In this document: piece after piece, positions 12,382 through 22,979 of the stretch
How the letters are laid out: each line of letters opens with the position of its first letter
Position numbering within the stretch: the first letter of the stretch is position 1
Origin: Amyloporia xantha
Taxonomy: Eukaryota; Basidiomycota; Agaricomycetes; Polyporales; Adustoporiaceae
Length of the DNA stretch: 64,000 nucleotides
Assembly (NCBI GenBank): GCA_036971615.1
Contig: JAYKKR010000024.1
Coordinates: forward strand, 372,001-436,000
Direction: 5' to 3'
Translations under genes and position numbers: made by a program
Notes under the pieces: model-generated
The model's input: only the letters and a program-made list of their open reading frames with translations
Databases searched by the model: none
What the model was told of the DNA's origin: nothing

Positions 12382-13950
12382 GTTTCTTAGTACTATAGCC
12401 AAGGTTTGCCGGGAATGGGGACGTAGTTCAGCAGTACCACTCTCACGTTTATACCTCCCAGGCCAAGACAAGAATATCCGAGAAGCGTCATGGCCTGGTG
12501 CCAGATGCGCCCTGCTGGACGGATATTGTATAGTTTAAGTGATGTTCGGCGTGGAAGAGTTCGGAAGTAATAGCGCGCATCCAAAGAATGGCACGATCAG
12601 ATTGAGATGCGACGAGCAGAGGCAGGCGGGCCAGCAGCAGACAACGCCAGGAGGGTGTATTTATAGCGATATGAATGCCTGCAGACTGAGATGTGCATAC
12701 ACAGCGGAACCCTCATGCAGTGCGCACGGCAGGCATATTTAAAATTCTGGACACATGCGCAGTGAACAGCATACTACGAAATCAGCTGCTTCGACTTCCT
12801 GCATCCCATGGTGGTGAGAAACTAGTAGTGAGACACATCCAGTCGTTCATTAGCGGAAGGCCTACATACATCTGTAGGAAGGTAAAGCGAAATATTTACT
12901 CTGCTCACAGGGACAGGAGGATTTAGAGCTTAATCGGCCCCAGTAGTGCTTCCAGGTGTATACCAGGAGACGAGCAGAAGGTGCTGCATTGGTCAGAGCT
13001 TAGGGCCGAGAACAAGCGACGTTTGAAGATAATCGCGAAGCGCATGCTGACAGGCTGTCACTTGAGACGCATTGCGAGCACCAATTTGTCCCGATTCTTG
13101 GGGTGGCCACGACAAAATCTGCCAGACTACGCACCTCGAGAGATTCATGTTTCCGTGTCATTCATGGTTTCGGATCATCAAGACTCCAATAGCTCTACCA
13201 AACACGAGTTAGCAATTTGGTGGAAGGCGGACGTGGCACCTTAGCCCAACAATGCTGGCGATTACTTGCGCTCTTCGAAATTTTCGGAGAAAGAGTGACA
13301 ACAGGCCGAGACGACTGCAAAACGAGCGGTGTAACAAACGGTGTTGAACCCGCATACTTGGCGACCAGCTCTGAGCTAACGACCAGACGGCGAGAGGAAA
13401 CATCAAACATGCCATTCGCCGGGATGGATAGTCTGCGCACGTGACAAGGGCGATCGCGTCGCGATCGTGTTCCAACATGGATCGGTTCGGTTGAAATTGA
13501 CATTCCACACAGAACACTCGGACAGCTAAGTAGTGACCATCGCTGCAACTTCATTCCTGTCTCCGACGTTCTCTTTCTCGAGTTCCGCATGCGCAGAAGC
13601 TTAAGTCAGACATTATTTCAGAAAATTCGCGTTTTCTAGCGGTAACTTCTTATTTCACTCGATGTCCACGGAGGGTTATAAGTCAGGATGGCCGTCAAGG
13701 CCTGTTCTACTTCTTGCCCTCCTTCCTCCCAGACAGTTAGCGCCACGCATATATCCACTTATTTTTGCCCCGGAGATCATATACAGAGGCACAGTCCTTT
13801 ATTTCTCACCGGAAATATTGTTACTCCCAGGAGGTATGCGTAGCTTCCCTGTCATCTACCCCACCTGATCAAATTCTGCCACCAGACGGCGCGCTGACAC
13901 TTCCTTTGAAGGAAAGGGCAAAGCAGGAAGTGTAGTATCGTCATTATAGG
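12382..13950. other. Long spacer upstream of the polyketide synthase
   Basis: This 1.57-kb stretch between divergent genes should contain the polyketide synthase promoter. Overlapping minus-strand frames at 13195-13590 look spurious. A GC-rich palindromic core, CGATCGCG-T-CGCGATCG, sits near 13451-13467. No recognisable gene or transposon was seen. Confidence 0.5.
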
Positions 13951-16900
13951 ATGGCGAAGTTGTCGATGGACATTTTTATCTTTGATGGCCTTGGAACGCC
14001 AACGTCCTTCTCGTCCCAGGCGACTGACATCACGCTCCTCAACGCCAAACTCCCCATCTGCCAAGTTCTTCTTACATCCTGCTATTCGGCCTTCGAGCAG
14101 GATTTTGAGTCATTGACCGCGGAAGATAAAATAAGTTCTGGCATAGATCAGCACCTTTTGGAAAAACCTCTGGCATTTTTGGACATGCCTCCTGCCTATC
14201 GGACCAACTCGATCATTCTCACCCTCAACCTCTACCTCACTCAACTCCTGGCGTTCATTTCTAATAGCAACATGCCAATTCCTGTACATCCCGCTCGGGA
14301 GAGCAATGTACCCTGCGACTCTGCATTACTTGGGTTTTCGACAGGCATTCTCGCAGCTATTGTCATCTCAACTTCGAATGATATTCCCTCACTCCTTTCT
14401 CGAGCTGTAGAAGCATTTCGACTCGCATTCTGGCTTGGGTACCGTTCTCACCTCTTCGCCACTTCCGCTATATCAGACATGTGCGTATCGGACATGGCCT
14501 TGCCTTGGAGTTTGGTCGTCTTTGGGGCTTCGAGGCAAGACGTACAAAAATCAGTCGATAGATGCAACCAAGAAAATGTTAGTCGTTTTTCGAAACAACG
14601 CCTTATGTTAAACTGATTGACCATATCAGCGCGATGGACCCAACGTCTATCTGACAGCGGTGACAAACCCCACTTGCATTTCCATATCAGGGCGCCCAGA
14701 TGCTATTGAGAAATTCAAAGCGAATTATCTACCTATGAAAGCCACCAGCTCTCACCTCGCCCCGATCTATGCGCTTTATCACGCGCAAGAGCTCGAACAG
14801 GTGAAAGTGGACGTCATGCAGGACATCGAACACAGGAACATCCGATTCCCTGCTTATGAGGATATGAAGCGTTCAATCCGGTCTTCGGTCGATGGCAAGC
14901 TGTTCGATGCAGTGCGTCACGGTACGGGATCCACTCTCGTCGAAGACATCGTCGACATGATTCTCCTCTATCCTGTCAACTTCGATCTCGTCGTCGACGC
15001 CGTGCATGGCGAGTTGGCTGCAGAGTGTCGCCCCGTTAATTTGATCAACATTGGTCCCGGTACGGGACTTTGGCGCAGTGTTCGCCGCGGCCTGGAAGGT
15101 CTACAGGTGCAGGCCATAGATTGGTCTTCTTCCGTGGCCCCAAACGTCACACAGGATTCGATGCGCGAAGTTACACCACCCGGGTTGCAAAAACAGGAAC
15201 CCATCGCTATCGTCGGTATGGCCGTGAACTTCCCAGGCGCTAAAAATGTGGACGAATTGTGGAATGTGCTCGAGAGGGGGCTCAACACTGTTTCTGAGGC
15301 ATGTCAAACGGCTAGCAGTTATTGTTTCTGCGCCTCCTAATCGTGATTATTGTTGCCTTCGCAGATCCCGGAAGATAGATTCAACGTCACAGAGTATATG
15401 CAGGCCCAATCAGGCTCTGGGCGTACCCTGAAGACGAAGTTCGGCAATTTCATCGACGACGCAGACGCCTTTGATAACGCGTTCTTTCACATCTCGCCTC
15501 GCGAAGCTCGCAGCATGAACCCACAGCAGCGAGTTCTCCTTCGCGTCGCCTACCACGCACTCGAAGATGCCGGGTATGTCCCAAATGTCACACCGACCTT
15601 TGATCCGGATACGTTCGCAACTTACGTGGGGGTCGCGACCAACGACTACGTGCAGAATCTGAGGAATGACATGGATGTATTTTACAGTACCGGTACGTTA
15701 TATGTTGTTCGCAGCGGAACGTGCGCTGAACGATCGACCGAGCAGGCACCCTGCAAGCATTCCTCAGTGGCAAGATCTCTTTTGCTTTTGGGTTCAGCGG
15801 GCCGTCTATGGTCGTCGATACGGCATGTTCGTCATCTGTGATTGCCATTCATCAGGCTTGCCGTGCCCTGGCCAACGGTGATTGTCGCGCTGCTCTCGCA
15901 GGTGGGGTCAACATCATCTCAAGCCCAGATGTGAGTCTATGTAAACCACTTTACATCAGCGCCTTTGCGCTAATGCCTACGAGCAGATGTACATGGGCCT
16001 AGATAGAGCCCACTTCTTGAGCCCGACTGGACAATGCCGCCCTTGGGACGCGTCGGCCGACGGATACTGTCGCGGAGAAGGGTGCGGGATGTTCGTGCTC
16101 AAGCGCCTTTCGGATGCTTTATCTGAGAATGACCGTATTCTCGGCGTTATCCGCGGAGTGGAGGTCAATCAGTCCGGGAAGGCGGAGTCCATCACGCACC
16201 CGCACGTCGAGACGCAGGCTCAGCTATATCGCAAACTGCTGGCGTCGACGGGAATTCGACCTCATCAGATAGGCGTGATCGAAGCCCATGGCACGGGCAC
16301 GCAAGCGGGAGACCCCACTGAGCTCGAGGGTCTGCGGGCGGTATTCGCCGCTAATCGCTCGGCTGACAATCCGCTGCATATCACCTCTGTGAAAGCGAAC
16401 ATAGGCCATGCAGAGGCAGCCTCAGGTGCAGCTAGCCTGGCAAAGCTAGTGCTCATGATGCGCAAACGTGTCATCCCTGCGACCATCTCGCTCAAGCATC
16501 TGAATCCGCGAATTCCAGACCTAGCCCTCGATAATACTTGCATCGATAGCGTGTCAACCCCCTGGGCTTCTCCCAACGGCTGCAAACGTCTTGCACTTCT
16601 CAACAATTTCGGTGCAGCCGGTTCGAATGCTGCACTCATTCTCGAGGAGCCGCCTGCTCAGATGCGATCAGATTCAGTCATACCTCCTCGAGCCGTCATG
16701 ATCGGCTTATCAGCTGAAAGTGAAGAGGCCATAAACAGATTACGGGAATCATATATCCGAGTTCTCACCGATTCTGTTCATGATCAAGCGACGTTAGCGG
16801 ATTTTGCATATACCGCCACCACTCGCAGGCAGTTGTATAGGCACCGTATCGCGGCTTTTGGGAATTCAAGAGAACAGCTGTGTGAGAATCTCCAAAACGC

Positions 16901-19900
16901 GCGCGTTAGCAAGGTCGATCCTTCGTTACACAAATTGGCATTTCTATTCTCTGGTCAAGGCGGACAGTATCGTGGAATGGGATCAGGACTCTATAATGAA
17001 ATACCATCTTTCCGTCATACGGTAGACAGTTGCCATCGTATGCTCGTGTCATGGGGATTTCCAGGCATCATCAGCGTCTTTGAGGCAAGGGAACCAGGTG
17101 TCCCCAGCTTGGAAGATATCGAGGACCTAGAGGTGTCGCAATCGGCTGTCTTCGTTCTCGAGTGCGCACTGTCCGACTTGTGGACTAAATGGGGAATACA
17201 GCCTAGCGTGGTCGTCGGACACAGGTGACGTGCATCAATATCGTTGTGAGGTATGATTTCACTCACTGCGTACCTGCAGCCTAGGAGAATATGCTGCCCT
17301 CGTCTGTGCGGGCGTCATCTCACTCAATGATGCCCTCTGGCTTGTTGCTATGCGAGCAAGATTGATGAAAAATAAATGTATGTCAAATAGCACCGGAATG
17401 GTCGCCATCAGATTGGGTTCGGATGAGGTCAAGAGGATTCTTAACAACTCGCAGACCTATCAGAGGATGTCAATTGCTTGCTACAATAGGTCGGTGTCTT
17501 CTTTACAAGCTATGCCTATTCCATCGACTCGTCTTATTTATGTTCTTGCAGTAGAACCGACTGTGTGGTTGCGGGCGATGCCAAATTGCTTCGATCGCTG
17601 CAAAGTCACATTGAGGAACTTGGACACGTCTGTGTTCGTCTGAATGTCCCCTGCGCATATCACTCGTCTGCTATGGAGCCTATCCTAGATGACTTGCGGC
17701 GGCTTGGAGATCGCATCAAATTATCAGCACCTTCGATCCCTATCCTGTCAACGGTTGACGGGCTGCTCGTCTCAGCTGGTGATGCGTCTGTTATACGTTC
17801 CGATTATTTCTCCCGTCATTGTTTATCTCCAGTCCAGTTCCAGAGAGCAATCCAACGTCTGCTTGCCCATGAAGAGTTTGCGGACCTATATACATGGATT
17901 GAAACTGGACCTCACCCGACTACATTGCCAATATGTCGTGCAAGTTTAAATCAAGCCGGATCACAAGCGTCGCTGGGAATAGCAACACTGCGAAAGGGGA
18001 CGGCAGATCTGGATGCACTGTGCTCTGCTCTATCTGAACTGTATTACACCTCGACGTCGATTTCTTGGCCAGCTGTGTACACTGATATTGTTCCATGCTC
18101 AAAGCTGATGGACTTGCCCTCATATCCCTTCGCGCAAACTCGATACTGGGTGGCATATGAAGAAACCAACTGTTCAACCAGTGCCCACGCGCCAAGTCAG
18201 AATGATCCATGCTCTACCGTAGCATTCTCGCCACCGCCGGCCCCAAACTATTCAGATACTATTTCCTTCGACATAGACATCAGACAATTTGCCCCTTTAA
18301 TAGAAGGGCATCAAGTGGCTGGATATGCGCTTTGTCCTGCCTCTATCTACATTGATATGGCTCTATCCGCGACCCAGGCGTTATTCTTGGCCAGCAAATG
18401 GAGCTTTGACACTGGCTTCGAACTCTCGGAAGTCATATTCGAAAATCCTCTGGTTTATGTGCCTTGTCGTGATCAGGTAGTCAGGATCGAAGCGCTGCAG
18501 CGAAGCAAAGGCAAACTTATCTCTGCAGCGTTCAGAATCTCCTCCCTACACGATGACTTTAACTCTCCTGGTTGTTTACTCTGCTCAGGATCTGTTCGCC
18601 TAAGATCCAACCTTGAGATAATGTCTGACCTGTCGCCTTCACAAAATCTGAAACATAGATGGAGAGATTCCTTACAAATCGGGTGCCATGGAACCAAGAC
18701 ATTCTATACGCAAACAATCTATAGCGATATCTTTTCTCGTGTGGTCAGTTACTCCGACACATACCGGACTGTCAAAGCAATTACAATCCGCAATAACGGA
18801 GTCGACGCTTATGCTATAGCTGCAGCACCTTCATGTTCTGGATGCAACGTGCTGCATCCTATTTTCACGGACACCCTGTTGCATGTCGCTGGGTTCATGC
18901 TCAATCTGAATGCTAGAGAAGACGAGATCTTCATATGCAGTCAGGTCGAGCAAGTCTTTACTTTATCTGAGCTGGTGCAACCGTCGGCCATGTACGGCAT
19001 ATATTGTCATATTTCCTTTCTATCCGACAACTTCGCTGTAGCCGATGTACATGCCGTCATGCTCGGTGATCTTGAAGGCCAAATCATAGCGAGCATGAGG
19101 AAGATTCAATTCAAGAGATTCAAGTTGAGTAGGTTCCGGAAATTCCTGGAAATGCAAGCTCAACATGCCGGACTAGTAGACGTAATATCAGCACCTTGCG
19201 CTCCTCGGCTGGACTCTATCGCGCCAAATTTGAAGGAAGAATGTTTGGGCATTATCGCAGAGGCTTGTCACATCAAGCTTGCAGATTTTCGACTGGATTC
19301 GCAATTCGGAGAGCTTGGCATTGATTCCCTCATGAGCATCGAACTCGCCAGCCGAATGAATCACCATTTTCCTTGGCTCCGCGTTGACATGAGGGCTTTC
19401 AATGCGCATACGCAACTAGGAAGTTTCATACAAGCGGTGGAAAACAAGGCTGCCCACATCCTCTCGCGGGATATAGGCAGTCATGCGTCAGAGGAAGTGG
19501 ATCACTTCATTGGATCCGCACACATCGCGGACGGCAAGACTGTACAGCAGGATTGCTCATATAAGATCAAGGCAGTTATGGCGTCTGTCCTAGGCATACC
19601 CGCGGAAGATTTGGCCGACAATGAGGAGTTAGCTCTTCTTGGGCTAGATTCCCTGACGGGCATCGAAGCGCGTCATGCACTTCAATTCATCGTTGGTGGT
19701 CGTATTCCCGACGATGTATTTCGTTCATGTCGAACACTGAACGGCCTCATCACGGTGCTATCGGAACAGTATGCCATGACTTCGGCCGCACCTTGCTTGG
19801 ATCAGAAGATTATAAGCAATAAGGTGGACGCCATGCTGAATCCAGTCCTGCTCCAAGACGACAACTTGTCAGACACGCCCCCTTTGATTCTGATTCATGA

Positions 19901-20634
19901 TGGCAGCGGTTTGGTGCATCAGTATTCACGTCTCTCCTCCCTTGGTCGGCGGGTTTGGGGCATCCAGAATCCTAAGATGACGACTGGTGAGGAGTGGCAG
20001 GGCGGGGTACAGGAGATGGCTTCTCATTACGCGAGGCTGATCAAGGACATCATAGACGACGATTCATGTATAATTGGAGGTAAGATCTCGGAGCATGGCA
20101 GTGTTATGACAGCCATATTTACGCCGACATATCATAGGATGGTCGTTCGGTGGCGTGGTCGCCTTCGAGGTGGCTCGTCAACTTGTGTCATTGAACATCA
20201 AAGTCGCTGGTCTCGTGTTGATTGATTCACCTGATCCTTTGGCGCGTTGTGCTCTCCCCGACTCGGTCATCGACGCTGTTATAGGAGCTAGAGGTTGTAC
20301 AAGCAAGACTGCGCACGCTCTTCACTCCCAGATGCGGTATGCTAGCAAAGCCCTAGCAGAATACGAGCCGTCAGCATCTCAAGTGTCCAATGTGACCTTG
20401 CCCAGGGCTGTCATGCTACGGTCTCAAGATGCGTACCCTATATCAACGGAATGCAGTGCGACATCGTTCTTAGCCGACAGAGCAGACCCAGCCAACTCCG
20501 TCAGGGAGTGGGAGATCCTCTTGGGCACGACTATTCCAATCATCGATATCCCTGGTAATCACTTTGAACCTTTCGAACCTGAAAACGTGAGCGCAGCAAA
20601 TTTTGAGATTCTACACGCACTAATCCGGACATGA
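13951..20634 (+). CDS. Non-reducing polyketide synthase (SAT-KS-AT-PT-ACP-ACP-TE)
   Basis: Eight exons (13951-14577, 14630-15298, 15365-15692, 15746-15930, 15987-17224, 17280-17489, 17552-20079, 20138-20634) join to 2093 aa. Such enzymes build aromatic polyketides such as orsellinic acid from acetyl and malonyl units; the product here is inferred only from the domain order. Landmarks: SAT at about 1-400, where the usual Cys of GxCxG is Ser130 (GFSTG); KS with DTACSSS (Cys569), EAHGTGTQ and [13 protein letters not shown] with [12 protein letters not shown] and GHSLGEY (Ser1016, its codon split by an intron); PT with [12 protein letters not shown] (His1339) and [11 protein letters not shown] (Asp1526); two carrier sites LGIDSL (Ser1678) and LGLDSL (Ser1786); TE with GWSFGG (Ser1931), LVLIDSPD and GNHFEPF. 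No methylation or reducing domain is present. Intron 2 appears to have a GC donor. Confidence 0.95.
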
Positions 20635-21285
20635 CAGGTCGCGACAGTATCCCAGAAGCTAATGGAGGCTCTCGCAATGTTAGATCCATGATCTGTTCCA
20701 CAGACGTATCAATCACATATTCAGTATCCTCCCCCAGAAATCGTGCAAGTACGGTCAATTCTATCTCCCGGGCCCCATCAGGAATAAAAGAAGTCAAAAT
20801 CACTAGAAGGTTCCAGCGAGCGATAAGATTGACCGTTCCACGACACACATTGGCATGGATATCTCGTCAACCATTCCAATAGTATAGACATATAGACAGG
20901 ATACGGGGACACTGGATTACAGGCGTCGGGATACGTGCTAACGACGAGAAGGTGGACTAAGGGATAGCGATATAAGGCGTACGAGGATTCTGCAAAAACA
21001 GCAGGGGAAAGAGGGAAAAATATGTATCTCGGAGAGGGAAGTGGAAAGCTGTCATCAACATCAATGATACAGTGGAAAAGCGCCTGCGATCTGAAAAGCA
21101 GTACGTCACGTGTAAACAGAGCCTTAGCAAACCAAAAAAAGGATTGTACACAGACAAGCGACACTAACTGACGCCTTCTTCTTAAAATAAAAAGACAGAG
21201 AAAGTATCAGAAGGGCAGATAGCTCTGCAGATTGGGCAGGAATGACCTGAAAGTGGGTCAGTGATTGGATTCTCGATCATAGCTA
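20635..21285. other. Convergent intergenic region
   Basis: This 651-bp spacer lies between the 3' ends of the polyketide synthase and bqt4, so terminators are expected here. The A/G-rich stretch at 20995-21045 on the plus strand is the only compositional oddity. No gene is seen. Confidence 0.5.
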
Positions 21286-22684
21286 TCATTTTACGCACAT
21301 GGCACCGAGGCCTGCGGCGAACGCCAAAGCGCCCCAGGCGAGGGACTTGCGCTCTGGCGGCATGTTCCCCAGCACCCGGACGCGCGAATTGGTCGCGATC
21401 GCACGCTCGCCCATCTCTTCCTTCGGCTCTGCAAAGTCGAACTTCAATGTCTCCTCTTCCCGTGGCCGCTTCGGCGCCTGCACCTCTTCCACCTGCTCCG
21501 TCGCCCCCTCCGCGTCCTTCTCCGCAGCCTTGTTCACCTTCGCTTGCTGCTGCTCACGCTCCGCCTTCAGCTTCGCGATGAGCTCCTTCTGCTCGCGAAT
21601 ATCGTCGTGCATCGTGTCCTCCGCGAGTTTGGCCATGTCAGGGGAGTCAGGATCAGCATCCTCGTCGACGGCGGTCTCGTCAGAGGCTGTTGGCACCGGG
21701 AGCTCTTTGCGCTGGGTGCGCGTACTCCTTGGCGTTTTCACAGCGACGGGGGCAGGGGCAGGCGTGGCGGCCGGTGCTGGACTCTTCAACCGGGCCGACC
21801 GCCGAGGGGTAGGAGAAGTGGCAAGGCGAGAGACAGAAGGGGGAGGCGTCGGCGCGATGGTGACCTCAGCAGCTCTCTGCGCCACCGTGACTGCAGGCGC
21901 GGGAACTGGTGCTAGAGTAGGGGTTGGAGAGGACGCGGGCGACGCTTCTCTGCGACGCTTTGCAGGGCCAGGTCCCGCCTCCTTCGTCTGTGGAGAGGCT
22001 TGTGCTGCCCGCGCCGCCGGAGAGGCGGTCGGCGTCGGCTGCTGAGCCCTGCTGGAGCGGCGATACACGATGTTCGGATCTGGCTCGGCTTTGACGAGGA
22101 CAGAAATGACGGCGCCCAGGTTGTACTCCTCAGCGAGGCTGAGCGCGACCTCGGGGTTCACCCAGGTGCCTGCGAAGCGCGACTTGCCGGTCTTGTTGGC
22201 ACCGTTGATGTCGTAGGACGTCTTGACCCAGACGGCTTCGGCGCGTTCAGCATCCTCAGACGCGGTGGGGAACGCAGCGCGGAACATGGTGGTGAGGCTG
22301 ATGGCGCCGGTGTCCAGCCTTCGAAGGATGAAGGAATGGCCATTGGGCTGTAGTGATGAGATCGGAGTTCAATAACACGTTAGAGTCGATGCAGATACGC
22401 GTACCGTCTGGATCTTAAGTCTGCCCACCTGTCCCTGATGTGAGATCGAGTCCTCGGAAGACATGAGATATCACGCACGATAGTGGCCTGTCCATCACGG
22501 ACAATCTCCTGGAACTTTACAGGCGGAGGTTTGGAAGGATCAACTGGGGAGAGAGGGGATGAACATATGATGGGGAATGGGAGAGATTGGGAGACAGACT
22601 GAGTTTGATATGGGGATTGGCATGTTCAAGAGGCAAGAGCGGACGCGGGGTGACGAATCCGAGCTGCTTTGTACTGGCAGGCAT
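21286..22684 (-). CDS. bqt4: Bqt4-like inner nuclear membrane protein (APSES/KilA-N domain plus C-terminal anchor)
   Basis: Four exons (22600-22684, 22479-22543, 22405-22434, 21286-22347) join to 413 aa. Residues about 45-150 form an APSES/KilA-N-type fold: GQVGRLKIQTPNGHSFILRR, AISLTTMFRAAFPTA, FAGTWVNPEVALSLAEEYNL. The middle is Pro/Ala/Ser-rich and probably disordered. A coiled coil follows (REQKELIAKLKAEREQQQAK), and a single hydrophobic helix (LAWGALAFAAGLGAM) ends the protein. This order matches fission yeast Bqt4, which tethers telomeres to the inner nuclear membrane through Rap1. The 30-nt third exon is short but phase-consistent. Function is inferred from architecture. Confidence 0.85.
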
Positions 22685-22979
22685 GGCGAGGAGGAGGAGG
22701 AGAGCTACGCGAGGCAGGCTAAGAGAGGACGGCGGAGAGCGTGTCGCTGGTCACGGACTCGGCGCGTTGGTAGCAGGCAGATCGCAAACGACGCCGGCCG
22801 TGAACCAGCCACATTCAACTCCAGTCAACACCGGCATCTCCCGGTAAAGGAAGGCGTCCTCGTTCAACACTCTCTTGCGCCCGCAATTGTTCTACATGTT
22901 ACCCAAACGTTACCTGTCTATTGTCTACACAATACAGCTTTACGAATACTTGAATACTTTGACTTTCTCACCATGCCTT

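Noticed and set aside
13195..13590. 131-codon minus-strand frame upstream of the polyketide synthase
   Set aside because: Overlapping alternative frames, no motif, no splice partners.
6716..20634. Methyltransferase as a tailoring gene of the polyketide synthase
   Set aside because: Ebp1, Pcc1 and a secreted protein lie between them, and nothing else suggests a cluster.
21299..22045. 248-codon open frame on the plus strand
   Set aside because: It lies exactly antisense to the low-complexity Ala/Pro/Ser part of bqt4, and its own product is a low-complexity Ala/Gly/Ser string.
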